Made by a program: the position numbers and the translations under genes. This document shows, piece by piece, positions 25,081 through 33,682 of a stretch of 38,011 nt of DNA (position 1 is the first letter of the stretch; each line of letters starts with the position of its first letter). The DNA comes from Flavobacteriales bacterium. GTDB taxonomy: Bacteria > Bacteroidota > Bacteroidia > Flavobacteriales_F > PHOS-HE28. Location of the stretch: the NCBI GenBank assembly GCA_020847755.1, contig JADLBK010000101.1, positions 1 through 38,011 of the forward strand, read 5' to 3'. The notes beneath the pieces are model-generated. The model did no database searches. It saw only the letters and a program-made list of their open reading frames with translations, and was not told where the DNA came from.

Positions 25081-25866
25081 GTGCCGAACGAGGTCCCCGA
25101 CGCCCATATCCGCCGCCTGCTGGACGGGGCTTACCGCCGCTACGCCACGTCGGCCTTCGTGGAGCACGACCCGCTGCAGGTGCCGCGCTCGTTCGCCACG
25201 CGGAGCGATGCGGAGGTCATCGGCTTCCTGACGGCCACGATCGCCTGGGGGCAACGGCGCACCACCATCGCGAACGCCTGGCGGTTGGTCCGACTGATGG
25301 AGGGAGAGCCCGGCGCCTTCGTGGATTCGGCCTCCGCCCGCGAGCTGGCGCAGCTGGCCTCCTTCGTGCATCGCACCTTCAACGGAACGGACCTGCGGCA
25401 GTTCGTGCTCGGCCTGCGGCACCTTCGCCGCGCGCACGGCGGCATGGAGGAGTCCTTCCTGCTGGACGGGACCGTGGGCGACATGGGAACGGCCATCGCG
25501 CGGTTCAAGGCGCGCTTTTTCGAGCCACGGCACCCGGCCCGCACGCGCAAGCATGTGGCGGATCCCTCGCGCGGCAGCAACGCCAAGCGGATCAACATGT
25601 TCCTGCGGTGGATGGTGCGCACGCCCACCGAGGGGGTCGACCTCGGGCTGTGGACCCGGATCCGCCCGGCGGACCTGATGGTTCCGCTGGATGTGCACAC
25701 GGGGCGGGTGGCGCGCGAGCTGGGGCTGCTCACGCGCGCTCAGGACGACTGGAAAAGCGTGGTCGAGCTCACGGAGAACCTCCGCCAGCTCGACCCTGTG
25801 GATCCGGTGAAGTACGACCTGGCGCTGTTCGGGCTCGGCGTCAACGGGGCGCTCAGCGCTCGATGA
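25081..25866 (+). CDS. TIGR02757 / DUF2400 family protein
   Basis: The 261-residue protein matches the TIGR02757 family: DPLQVPRSF near the N-terminus, FLTATIAWGQRRTTIANAWRLV, VHRTFNGTDLRQFVLGLR, SLLDGTVG-like (here SFLLDGTVGDM), then RINMFLRWMVR and DVHTGRVARELGLLTRAQDDWKSVVELTENLR. The second half resembles the helix-hairpin-helix region of DNA glycosylases, but the family has no proven activity. The start is GTG 25081, 3 nt after a CATCTTGC box. Its stop overlaps the convergent gene at 25853 by 14 bases. Confidence 0.88.
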   Translation: MPNEVPDAHIRRLLDGAYRRYATSAFVEHDPLQVPRSFATRSDAEVIGFLTATIAWGQRRTTIANAWRLVRLMEGEPGAFVDSASARELAQLASFVHRTFNGTDLRQFVLGLRHLRRAHGGMEESFLLDGTVGDMGTAIARFKARFFEPRHPARTRKHVADPSRGSNAKRINMFLRWMVRTPTEGVDLGLWTRIRPADLMVPLDVHTGRVARELGLLTRAQDDWKSVVELTENLRQLDPVDPVKYDLALFGLGVNGALSAR

Positions 25867-28273
25867 GCACGGTGGCGGTGGCGGCGTGGCCGGCCTCGTC
25901 GCGGGCGTGCAGCATGTACAACCCGCCGCCCAGTCCGCTGCGGTCCAGCACCACGGTCGTCGATCGGCGCTGCAGGCGGCGCACCTCGCGGCCAGAGGCA
26001 TCCACGAGCACCAGCTCCAAGCGGCCCTGGAAGGCCTGATCGAGCAGGATGGTGGCCGTGCTGCTCACCGGGTTGGGCACCACGGTGATGGCGGGCGGCG
26101 CAGCAGCGTCATGCTCCTCCACCCCCACAGTACCGAAGGTGAGCGTGTTCAGCACCGTGTTGGTGAGGATGGGTGCGTTCTGGTCGAAGTGGATGGCGGC
26201 GCTGTTGTGCACGGTGGCACCTTCGGCCAGCCCGGCGTGGTGTGCGATGCTGAAGGTGAAATAGCCCTGGCTGCCGATGGGGTCGCTTGCGCTGTCCGGA
26301 AGCTGGATGTCGGGGTAGGTCACCACGAGGAGGCCGTCATCGCTCAGCGACACGGTGTGCACGTGGCTGGAGCCCAGGATGCGCAGCGAGGAGAGGTCGA
26401 GGTCCTGATCAAGCGTGTCCACCAGCACCACCTGCCCGGCCGGCATGTTGCCGGTGTTCTGGAAGCGGATGGTGTACACCAGCGTGCTGCCCATGTCGGT
26501 GAGGTGCTCCGGACCGGTACCGCGCGGCAGCACCTGCTTGTCGTTGGGGTCCACCGCGCATCCCACCTCGCTGTCCACCGTGGCGGAGGATGGATGGGCC
26601 ACACCGTTCACCAGGGCCACCACGGCCAGCGAGTCATCGAGCTGCTCGCCCACGTGGTTCTCATCCGGCATCACCACCAGCACCTGGATCTGGCGCGCGT
26701 GGGTGGCGGGCACGTTCACGAAGGTCCACTGCGGCACACCGTTCACCACGGCGTCGGCCGCGGGAATGGCCCCGGCGAAGGTGCTCAGCGGGTCGAGGTG
26801 CAGGGCGGCGGTGACATCGGCGGTCATCGTGCCGGTGTTCGACACGGTGATCCAGTATGGCACCACCTCGTTGCAGCGGATGTCGCCCGGCGTCAGCACG
26901 GGGCCCAGGGCCACCACGTCCTGATCCGCGTGAAGGCCGAAGTCGCGCTCCAGGGCCGTGTTGTTCTGGGCGGTCACCGTCACATTGTACAGGTCGGGCG
27001 TGGTGTTCGTCCAGCCGGTGACGGGCGGCAGCCACACGGCGTAGGGGCCGGGGACCGCGTTGAAGCTGTACATGCCGCTGTGGTTGGTGAAGGTGGCCGG
27101 CACGTCGGTGGCCTCCACGCGGATATTGTACAGGCCATGGTCGTTGCCGTTGAACACGCCGTCGGCGTTCACATCGTTGAAGACACGGCCCACGATGCTG
27201 TTGCCTGCGATGGCCAGGTTGTCGAAGTACACCACGCGGTACTGGGTCACCGAGGCGGTGAACAGCTCGGCATCGCCGTCGCCGTCCACGTCACCGGCCA
27301 CCAGCAGGTGCGGGTCCACGATGCCGGTGGCGATCACCTGGCGCGGGCCGAAGGAGCCCTGGCCATCGAGGTGCTCGTACCAGGCCATCTCGTCGAGCGT
27401 GTGGGAGGCCACGGCCACATCGAGATCACCGTCCAGGTCGAGGTCCTGCACCAGTACGCGGTCGCTCACCGCCGAGGCGGCACTGAGGGGCTGGGGCGGG
27501 GCGAAGCCGTTGGGGAGGCCACGCTGCCACTGCAGCTGCTGGTCGGGGGCGCTGGCCATCACCAGGTCCACGATGCCGTCGTTGTCCAGGTCGCGCGGGG
27601 CTCCGATGCCCACGGCGCCGAGCACGGCGGGCGGGGCGAAGGAAGCGCCGCCGAGGTTCTCGCACCAGCGGAGCTCGTGGGTCAGCGGGTCGTTCCACAC
27701 CACGTCCAGGTCGCCGTCCGCATCGCGGTCGAAGGCCTCGGCTCGCTCGGCGGAGACCGGGCCGGCCACGATGCCGCCCAGGTTGAACTGGCCGAGGCCG
27801 TTGGTGTTCTCCATCCAGCGCAGCTGACCGTTGGTCGTGGTGATCAGCAGGTCGGTATCGCCATCGCCATCGAGGTCACCGGACGCGATGGCCAGCGCGG
27901 TGGGGCCGTTGCCCACCACCTCGGCGGGGCCCAGGCCGAAGGTGCCCACGTTGCGGTACCAGGTGATGCTGTTGCCTTGTTCGTTGCAACCCACGATGTC
28001 GATCCAGCCGTCGCCGTCCACATCGGTGGCGTGGCCCACCACGTCGGTGGTGTTCCAGCTCTGCGCCGGACCGAAGGACTGCCCCAGGTTCACGTGCACC
28101 ACGAGGCCGTTGCGGCTGCCGATCAGCAGGTCGCGCGCACCATCGTTGGTGAGGTCCACGAGCTCGAGGCTCTGCGGACCTTCCACGGTGAACTCGTGAC
28201 CGCCCCCGAACTGCGCAACGGCGGGGATGCAGGCGGCGATGGACACGAGAAGGAGGGACCGGGAGGCGTTCAT
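25853..28273 (-). CDS. Large secreted FG-GAP/VCBS-repeat protein with DUF7619-like and T9SS domains
   Basis: This 806-residue protein has a signal peptide (MNASRSLLLVSIAACIPAVAQ), then about seven FG-GAP/VCBS repeats with the calcium-type DxDGDGDxD loops (ASGDLDGDGDTDLLI, DRDADGDLDVVW, DLDLDGDLDVAVA, GDVDGDGDAELFTA), spanning about residues 22-330. A SdrD B-like module follows (VGRVFNDVNADGVFNGND), then a region like DUF7619 (DPNDKQVLPRGTG, VYTIRFQNTGN, AAIHFDQNAPILTNT), and a T9SS sorting domain (VVPNPVSSTATILL to GGGLYMLHARDEAG). It is an exported, probably surface or extracellular protein of unknown role. The ATG at 28273 is where the signal peptide starts. Confidence 0.88.
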   Translation of the reverse strand: MNASRSLLLVSIAACIPAVAQFGGGHEFTVEGPQSLELVDLTNDGARDLLIGSRNGLVVHVNLGQSFGPAQSWNTTDVVGHATDVDGDGWIDIVGCNEQGNSITWYRNVGTFGLGPAEVVGNGPTALAIASGDLDGDGDTDLLITTTNGQLRWMENTNGLGQFNLGGIVAGPVSAERAEAFDRDADGDLDVVWNDPLTHELRWCENLGGASFAPPAVLGAVGIGAPRDLDNDGIVDLVMASAPDQQLQWQRGLPNGFAPPQPLSAASAVSDRVLVQDLDLDGDLDVAVASHTLDEMAWYEHLDGQGSFGPRQVIATGIVDPHLLVAGDVDGDGDAELFTASVTQYRVVYFDNLAIAGNSIVGRVFNDVNADGVFNGNDHGLYNIRVEATDVPATFTNHSGMYSFNAVPGPYAVWLPPVTGWTNTTPDLYNVTVTAQNNTALERDFGLHADQDVVALGPVLTPGDIRCNEVVPYWITVSNTGTMTADVTAALHLDPLSTFAGAIPAADAVVNGVPQWTFVNVPATHARQIQVLVVMPDENHVGEQLDDSLAVVALVNGVAHPSSATVDSEVGCAVDPNDKQVLPRGTGPEHLTDMGSTLVYTIRFQNTGNMPAGQVVLVDTLDQDLDLSSLRILGSSHVHTVSLSDDGLLVVTYPDIQLPDSASDPIGSQGYFTFSIAHHAGLAEGATVHNSAAIHFDQNAPILTNTVLNTLTFGTVGVEEHDAAAPPAITVVPNPVSSTATILLDQAFQGRLELVLVDASGREVRRLQRRSTTVVLDRSGLGGGLYMLHARDEAGHAATATVLIER

Positions 28274-28435
28274 GAGCGAGGCACTTTGCGCGGCTGTTAC
28301 GCAGGCTCCCTTCGATGAGTTACGCCGGAGCTTCGACCGAAGACCCACCGGATCGGACCGGAAGGCTTGACAGCAGCGGCACGCGTGAAAGGACCGGTCG
28401 TGCGGTCCGTGGACGGTCGGGCGGGTCATCCGCCG

Positions 28436-28443
28436 CATCTTTG
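28436..28443 (+). promoter_or_regulatory. -7-like box CATCTTTG before the BatA-type gene
   Basis: CATCTTTG differs from TAnnTTTG only at the first base and lies 8 nt before the ATG at 28452. The rest of the 178-bp divergent gap shows no other clear element for this gene. Confidence 0.4.
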
Positions 28444-28451
28444 CGCACCGG

Positions 28452-30488
28452 ATGACCTTCCTGAACCCTTCCTTCCTGTGGGCGCTCAGCGCCCTGGCCA
28501 TCCCGGTCCTCATCCACCTCTTCCAGCTGCGCCGCTTCAAGCGGATCGACTTCACGCACGTGCGCCTGCTGGAGGAGGTGACCCGCCGCACGCGCAGCAT
28601 GCGGAAGGTGCGGCACTGGGCCGTGCTGGTGGCGCGCTGCGCCGCGCTGGCCGCGCTGGTGCTGGCCTTCGCCCAGCCCGTCCTCCGCGGTTCGGGCGCG
28701 GGCGCCGTGGCGGGCCGCCAGGCCGTGAGCCTGTTCGTGGACGACAGCTACAGCATGGACGGACAGAACGCCGGCGGTCGACTGCTCGACCAGGCCCGCA
28801 AGGCCGCGGGTGAGCTCATCGCCGCCCAGGCCGCCACCGACCGCTTCCAGGTGCTCACCAACACGTACGAGGCGCGGCAGCAGGTGCTCGTGGGCCGCGA
28901 TGACGCCTTGGAGTCCGTGTCGCGCGTGGAGACCGGACCCTTCGCCCGCCCGCTGTCCCAAGTGCTGGCCCGCCAGCGCGAGGCCCTGGTGCGGAGCGAC
29001 GAGCAGGGGCGCCGGAGGATCCTGCTCACCGACCTGCAGCGCCACGCGGTGGACCTCGACGCGTGGGCGAACGACACGCTGATGCCGGTGCTCATCGTGC
29101 CCTTCCAACCCGGCGAAGCGGCCGACCTCAGCATCGATTCCGCCTGGTTCGAGGGCCCCGTGCGCCGCGCAGGCCGGCCCGAAGCGCTGCACGTCCGCAT
29201 CACCAACCACGGCACGGCCGACCTCACCGACATCCCGGTGCGCCTTTCGGTGGATGGCAGCGTGCGGGCCCTGGGCACCTTCGCCGTCCGGGCGACCTCC
29301 GCCGTGGACACGGTGCTCCGCTTCACACAACTGGGCGCCGGACCGCACTGGGGCGAGCTCGGCATCCAGGACCCGCCCATCGTGTTCGATGACGTGCTGC
29401 CCATCGCGTATTCCGTGGTGGACCGGATCCGGGTGCTGCTCATCGGCGGCGCGCTTCCCGACGGCGACAAGGCGCTGCAGGCCGTGTTCCGCAGCGACAG
29501 CAGCTACGTGGTCACCGCCGTCGACCTGCGCGCCGTGGAACCGGCGCAGGTGGAGGGGGCCGACCTGGTGGTGGTGAACGGCACCGCCGTTCCCGGTGGG
29601 CTGGCCCAGCAACTGCGCGACCGGGTGGCCGCCGGGGCCTCCGTGGCCCTGTTCCCCCCGAAGGAACCGCCGGTGGCCGATCACAACGCCCTGCTGGCCG
29701 CCCTGGGTGCGGGGCAGTTCGGCGCGCGGGATACGGCTTCCCTCGTCGTGGACCGGATCGACCTCGACCTGCCCTTCTACCGCGAGGTGTTCACCCACCT
29801 GCCACGCAACGTGGACCTGCCCGCCGTGCGGCTCCGGTACGCCCTGCGCACCGCCGCCGGGGCCACGGCCCTGCTGCGCACGGTGGACGGGCAGCCCTAC
29901 CTGGCCCTCTCGGCTTCCGGCGACGGCCGCGTGCTGGTGGGCGCCTCCCCGCTCACCGATGCCGGCGGCGGGCTCATCCGCCACGCCCTGTTCGTCACCA
30001 CCCTCCTGCGCATGGCGGAGACCAGCCGCAGCTCGGGCCCGCTGTACCAGGTGCTGGGCGCCGAACGGCAGTTGCCGCTGCCCGGTGTACCGCCCGCCGG
30101 AGAGGCCGGGTTCACCCTCTCGGGACCAGAAGGCCGCACCTGGGTGGCCGAGACGCGTCGGGGTGCCGGAGGCACCGAACTGATGCTCGGCGGCGATGAC
30201 CTGCAGGCCGGACCCTACGCGGTGAAGCAGGGCACCGACACCGTGGCCATGATCGCCCTGGTGAACGACCGGGCCGAAGCCTCGCGGGACCTGATGACCG
30301 TGGAGGAGCTCCGCGAGCAGCTCGCCCAGCGCGGGCTCACCGCCTACCGTGTGCTGGACGCTCCACAAGCCGGCGCCGTGCTAAGTTTGAACGAGGTGGA
30401 CGGCGGCACGAAGCTGTGGCCATGGTTCATCCTGCTCGCCCTGCTCTTCCTAGCCATCGAGACCATCCTGATCCGCACAAGCCCATGA
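28452..30488 (+). CDS. BatA-domain membrane protein with VWA-like domain
   Basis: The 678-residue protein begins with the BatA N-terminal domain: MTFLNPSFLWALSALAIPVLIHLFQLRRFKRIDF, then a second membrane helix (WAVLVARCAALAALVLAFAQPVL). A von Willebrand factor A-like part has the MIDAS motif DDSYSMDG at about residue 98 and ILLTDLQ. A long periplasmic region follows, and a C-terminal membrane helix (PWFILLALLFLAIETILI). Such proteins are common in Bacteroidota and are related to the Bat aerotolerance proteins; the precise role is unknown. The stop overlaps the start of the dihydroorotase-like gene (ATGA), so the two are translationally coupled. Confidence 0.88.
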   Translation: MTFLNPSFLWALSALAIPVLIHLFQLRRFKRIDFTHVRLLEEVTRRTRSMRKVRHWAVLVARCAALAALVLAFAQPVLRGSGAGAVAGRQAVSLFVDDSYSMDGQNAGGRLLDQARKAAGELIAAQAATDRFQVLTNTYEARQQVLVGRDDALESVSRVETGPFARPLSQVLARQREALVRSDEQGRRRILLTDLQRHAVDLDAWANDTLMPVLIVPFQPGEAADLSIDSAWFEGPVRRAGRPEALHVRITNHGTADLTDIPVRLSVDGSVRALGTFAVRATSAVDTVLRFTQLGAGPHWGELGIQDPPIVFDDVLPIAYSVVDRIRVLLIGGALPDGDKALQAVFRSDSSYVVTAVDLRAVEPAQVEGADLVVVNGTAVPGGLAQQLRDRVAAGASVALFPPKEPPVADHNALLAALGAGQFGARDTASLVVDRIDLDLPFYREVFTHLPRNVDLPAVRLRYALRTAAGATALLRTVDGQPYLALSASGDGRVLVGASPLTDAGGGLIRHALFVTTLLRMAETSRSSGPLYQVLGAERQLPLPGVPPAGEAGFTLSGPEGRTWVAETRRGAGGTELMLGGDDLQAGPYAVKQGTDTVAMIALVNDRAEASRDLMTVEELREQLAQRGLTAYRVLDAPQAGAVLSLNEVDGGTKLWPWFILLALLFLAIETILIRTSP

Positions 30489-31777
30489 GCCGACTGCTGC
30501 TTCGCCAGGTGCACGTGATCGACCCCGGAGGCCCCGTCCACGGCCAGGATGTGGACGTGCTGGTGGAGGACGGTCGCGTGACGCGGATCGGGCAGCGGTT
30601 GCCGAAGGGTGAAGCGTTCGAGATCCGGCGAACAGGGCTCCACGCCTCCCCCGGTTGGGTCGACCTGCGCGCCCACTTCCGCGAGCCGGGCGAAGAGACC
30701 AAGGAAGGGCTGACCAACGGGTTGGACGCCGCCGCCGCCGGAGGCTTCACATCCGTGGCGGTGCTGCCCAGCACCCATCCGGTCATCGATGACAGCAGCC
30801 GGGTGGAGCACCTGCTTCGCAGATCCGAGGGCCACCTCGTGCGACTGCTGCCCCTGGGTGCGCTGAGCAAAGGCCTGCAGGGGCAACAGCTGGCCGAGCT
30901 CTACGACATGCACCGGGCCGGCGCGGTGGCCTTCACGGACGACCAGGAGCCGCTGCGCAATCCGCGGCTGCTGCTGCTCGCCCTGCAGTACGCCGGCGTC
31001 TTCGGGGGAACGGTGATCACCTTTCCGCAGGACCCCGACCTGCTGGGCCGGGGGCAGATGCACGAAGGCCCGCTCAGCGCGCGGCTGGGCATGCGGGGCG
31101 TGGCGCCGCTGGCCGAGCAGGTGCGACTGGGCCGCGACATCGCCCTGCTGGAGTACACCGCTTCGCGCCTGCACGCCGCCACCATCAGCACAGCCGAAGG
31201 GGTGGCGCTCGTGCGTGCGGCCAAGTCCAAGGGGTTGGCGGTCACCGCCTCGGTGGCAGCGCACCACCTGCTGCTGGACGACGGCTGCCTGCGCGGCTTC
31301 GACACCGTGTACAAGGTGATGCCGCCCCTGCGCGATGCGGCCACCATCGAGGCCTTGCGGGATGGTGTGAAGGACGGCACCATCGACACCATCGTCAGCG
31401 ATCACCGGCCGGAGGACATCGAGCACAAGAAGGTGGAGTTCGGACAGGCCGCCTTCGGCATGAGCGGCATCGAGACCGCCTTCGCCGTGGCGAACACCGC
31501 GCTGAAGGGCCACATGAGCCTGCGGCGCATCATCGAACGCTTCACCCATGGCCCGCGGAAGGCGCTCGGGCTGCCGGTGCAGCACATCGCGGAAGGTTCG
31601 GCGGCCGAGCTCACCCTCTTCGATCCGGAAGAAAGCTGGACCTATGAGAAGGCCGCTGCGGTGAGCCGGGCGGACAACTCACCCTTCTTCGGCCAGCAGC
31701 TCACGGGCCGGCCGCTGGGCATCGTGCGGGGCGGACGTCACCAGTGGAGCCCCGCGCTACAGGAGACCTCGGTCTAG
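30485..31777 (+). CDS. Dihydroorotase-like amidohydrolase with incomplete metal site
   Basis: The 430-residue protein has the class I dihydroorotase layout: VHVIDPGGPVHGQDVDVLVEDGRVTRIG, then GWVDLRAHFREPGEETKEGLTNG, ALSKGLQGQQLAELYDM, VAAHHLLLDD and DTIVSDHRPEDIEHKK. Dihydroorotase cyclises carbamoyl aspartate in pyrimidine synthesis. Here the HxH metal motif is RAH, and the later His of the HVST motif is Thr (ATIST), so two ligands are missing, while the HH and SDH motifs remain. This variant is widespread in Bacteroidota beside an active PyrC, so it may be a non-catalytic partner or have another activity. The start ATG overlaps the BatA-type gene. Confidence 0.85.
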   Translation: MSRLLLRQVHVIDPGGPVHGQDVDVLVEDGRVTRIGQRLPKGEAFEIRRTGLHASPGWVDLRAHFREPGEETKEGLTNGLDAAAAGGFTSVAVLPSTHPVIDDSSRVEHLLRRSEGHLVRLLPLGALSKGLQGQQLAELYDMHRAGAVAFTDDQEPLRNPRLLLLALQYAGVFGGTVITFPQDPDLLGRGQMHEGPLSARLGMRGVAPLAEQVRLGRDIALLEYTASRLHAATISTAEGVALVRAAKSKGLAVTASVAAHHLLLDDGCLRGFDTVYKVMPPLRDAATIEALRDGVKDGTIDTIVSDHRPEDIEHKKVEFGQAAFGMSGIETAFAVANTALKGHMSLRRIIERFTHGPRKALGLPVQHIAEGSAAELTLFDPEESWTYEKAAAVSRADNSPFFGQQLTGRPLGIVRGGRHQWSPALQETSV

Positions 31778-32349
31778 GAGGTTCTGCCCTTCGCCGCGTC
31801 GATGCTGTCGTTCATGCGGCGGAACCGCTCGATCAGCTCCTCGTCGGTGTAGTGCAGGTTCTGGATCATCGCCTTCGCATCCTGCGCGAAACGGTGCTCC
31901 GGGAAGCGCGCGATCACCTCCTCGTAGGCGGTCTTGGCGCGCCCCTTCTCCTTCAGATCGGCATCGATGGTGAAGGCGCGCAGGTAGTAGGTGTCCGCCA
32001 GCCGGCTCCACTTCGGATACTCCTTGATGATGCGGTCGTACAGCTGCACGGCGTCCTGCGGCTGGCCCAGGCCCTTGCTCATGCCTGCGGCGCGGAACAG
32101 ATACTCGGGGGCCATGCTGTCGGTGGCATAGGCCTTCGCGAAGGCCTTGTACACATCCAGCAGGGCCTGCGCACCGCGGCGGTCGAACACCGTCTTGGCG
32201 AACAGCGTGTCCTCCATGCTGCGGATGCGCGCGCCCATCTCGGGGGCGGGCAGCTTTGCAGGGTCGCCGGTGGTGGGTGCTTCGGAAGCGCCGCCACCGC
32301 AGGCGGTGATCAGCAGGGCCAGCAGGCCGGGGAGCAACAGGGTCCTCAT
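31774..32349 (-). CDS. TPR-containing lipoprotein
   Basis: This 191-residue protein has a lipoprotein signal peptide (MRTLLLPGLLALLITACGGG, with the lipobox Cys). The mature part is alpha-helical and repetitive, with tetratricopeptide-like pairs: YLFRAAGMSKGLGQPQDAVQLYDRIIKEYPKWSRLADTYYLRAF and KGRAKTAYEEVIARFPEHRFAQDAKAMIQNL. Such outer-membrane TPR lipoproteins often assemble or scaffold complexes; its partner is unknown. It is translationally coupled to def by an ATGA overlap and ends on a CTAG tetranucleotide that also holds the stop of the convergent dihydroorotase-like gene. Confidence 0.85.
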   Translation of the reverse strand: MRTLLLPGLLALLITACGGGASEAPTTGDPAKLPAPEMGARIRSMEDTLFAKTVFDRRGAQALLDVYKAFAKAYATDSMAPEYLFRAAGMSKGLGQPQDAVQLYDRIIKEYPKWSRLADTYYLRAFTIDADLKEKGRAKTAYEEVIARFPEHRFAQDAKAMIQNLHYTDEELIERFRRMNDSIDAAKGRTS

Positions 32350-32939
32350 CGTGTGGTCTTCAACGGGGGGAAGCGCATCTTGTACTTGGCATCGGTGCGC
32401 CCGCGCGAGATGTCGCGCAGCTTTCCCTGCAGCAGCTTGCGCCGCAACGGGGCCAGGTGGTCGGTGAACAGGATGCCGTCCAGGTGGTCATGCTCATGCT
32501 GGATCACGCGCGCAGCGAAGCCCTCGAAGGTCTCTTCGTGCTCCTTGAAGGCCTCGTCCTGGTATTGCAGGACGATCCGCGGCTGGCGCGAGACCTCCTC
32601 GCGGATGCCGGGGATGCTGAGGCAGCCTTCCTCGAAGGGCCACTCCTCCCCTTCCTCCTCCACGATGTAGGGGTTGATGAAGACCTTCTTGAAGCCGATC
32701 AGGTGCGCGTGTTCGGGTTCGGGCTTGCCGTCCTCATCCTCCGCAAAGGGCGACGCGTCCACGATGAACAGGCGGACGCTATGGCCCACCTGCGGAGCGG
32801 CCAGGCCCACACCGTTCGCGGCGTACATGGTCTCGAACATGTCCGCGACCAGCTGCTCAAGGCCGGGATGCCCGGGCTCGATGTCCTGGGCCACCTTCTT
32901 CAGAACAGGGTCGCCGTAGGCGCGGATGGGAAGGATCAT
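32346..32939 (-). CDS. def: Peptide deformylase
   Basis: The 197-residue metalloenzyme removes the formyl group from the N-terminal Met of new proteins. The three catalytic motifs are complete: motif 1 NGVGLAAPQVG, motif 2 EGCLSIPG with the metal-ligand Cys, and motif 3 QHEHDHLDG with the two His ligands and the catalytic Glu. The start is the ATG at 32939, where the family-typical MILPIRAYGDPVLKKVA begins. A perfect TATTTTTG -7 element and an 18-bp palindrome precede it. The gene overlaps the following TPR lipoprotein gene. Confidence 0.97.
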   Translation of the reverse strand: MILPIRAYGDPVLKKVAQDIEPGHPGLEQLVADMFETMYAANGVGLAAPQVGHSVRLFIVDASPFAEDEDGKPEPEHAHLIGFKKVFINPYIVEEEGEEWPFEEGCLSIPGIREEVSRQPRIVLQYQDEAFKEHEETFEGFAARVIQHEHDHLDGILFTDHLAPLRRKLLQGKLRDISRGRTDAKYKMRFPPLKTTR

Positions 32940-32952
32940 GCGGTCGAGACCT

Positions 32953-32970
32953 GTCCGCCGGCCGGCGGAC
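32953..32970. promoter_or_regulatory. 18-bp perfect GC palindrome in the def leader
   Basis: GTCCGCCGG is followed directly by its reverse complement, between the -7 box and the def start. It could form a hairpin in the leader RNA or be a dimeric protein-binding site. No function can be assigned. Confidence 0.5.
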
Positions 32971-32978
32971 AAAGCGCG

Positions 32979-32986
32979 CAAAAATA
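32979..32986 (-). promoter_or_regulatory. -7 element TATTTTTG of def
   Basis: A perfect TAnnTTTG box on the minus strand, 39 nt upstream of the def ATG, giving a leader of about 35 nt that contains the palindrome at 32953-32970. A clear -33 TTG at 19-21 nt was not found. Confidence 0.55.
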
Positions 32987-33051
32987 ACCCAAGGACCGAC
33001 CGCCGCCGTACTGTCGCCACCGCAGCCGATCCGCCCCCTTCCTTTCAACCG

Positions 33052-33081
33052 CGGATGGACACGGAAGAACACGGATGAGAT
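33052..33081. repeat. Three 10-bp units of the CGGATGGACA type
   Basis: CGGATGGACA, CGGAAGAACA and CGGATGAGAT follow each other directly. The period of 10 bp and the CGGA start of each unit are clear. The rest of this 261-bp gap between def and ruvX (32940-33200) holds the def promoter and otherwise nothing I recognise. Confidence 0.6.
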
Positions 33082-33200
33082 CAACGGCGCGACCAGCGAG
33101 CACTTGAAGTGAATGTATGCACCCGTGTTCAGGCGTGGTCCGCCGTCATGGGCCACCCTGGTCCGATGAAGAGCGGATGGTATGCCTGGCTCCGAGGCCG

Positions 33201-33617
33201 CTACCGGGAATGGCGCGCCAGCCAGTCCTGCAGGAGGATGGTGGCGCTGATGCGGTCCAACTGGCCCTTGTCGCGCCGGGCCTGTCGGCCCTTGCCACTG
33301 GCCAGCAGGGTGCGCTCGGCCAGCACACTGGTGAACCGTTCGTCCACCTCCTCCACGAAGCACTGGGGGTAGGCCGTGCGCAGCGCCTCCACCACGGCCA
33401 TCGCGGGGGCGGTGCCATCCGTGGCGTTGCCGTCGAGCCCGCGGGGCACACCGACCACGAACCCGTCCACCGGCTCCTTGGCCAGGTAGCGTTGCAGGAA
33501 ATCGGGCAGGTCGGCCGTGTCCACGGTGTCCAGCGCGCTGGCGATGATCCGCAGGGGGTCGGTGACGGCCAGGCCGCAGCGCCGGGCTCCCGGGTCGATG
33601 GCCATCACACGTCCCAC
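33201..33617 (-). CDS. ruvX: Holliday junction resolvase RuvX (YqgF family)
   Basis: The 138-residue RNase H-like protein belongs to the YqgF/RuvX family, implicated in Holliday-junction resolution and in 16S rRNA maturation. It begins GRVMAIDPGARRCGLAVTDPL with the first acidic residue, has FVVGVPRGLDGN (a common G.P..L.G motif), the conserved EEVDERFTSVLAER and ends near DRISATILLQDWL. The start is the GTG at 33617; an internal ATG at 33605 would cut the first strand. It heads the minus-strand group ruvX, def, TPR lipoprotein, although the 261-bp gap suggests def has its own promoter. Confidence 0.93.
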   Translation of the reverse strand: MGRVMAIDPGARRCGLAVTDPLRIIASALDTVDTADLPDFLQRYLAKEPVDGFVVGVPRGLDGNATDGTAPAMAVVEALRTAYPQCFVEEVDERFTSVLAERTLLASGKGRQARRDKGQLDRISATILLQDWLARHSR

Positions 33618-33682
33618 GGGGCGAAGCTCGGAAATGCGAGGAGACTCCCCCCAGATACCACCACCTCGTGACAGGGGAAAGT

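Noticed and set aside
25886-28318. 810-residue plus-strand frame, His/Val/Gly-rich
   Set aside because: It is the antisense shadow of the FG-GAP/T9SS protein gene, a usual effect of high GC content.
28320-30368. 682-residue minus-strand frame
   Set aside because: It is antisense to the BatA-type gene, which has clear membrane helices and a VWA motif; the shadow has no domain.
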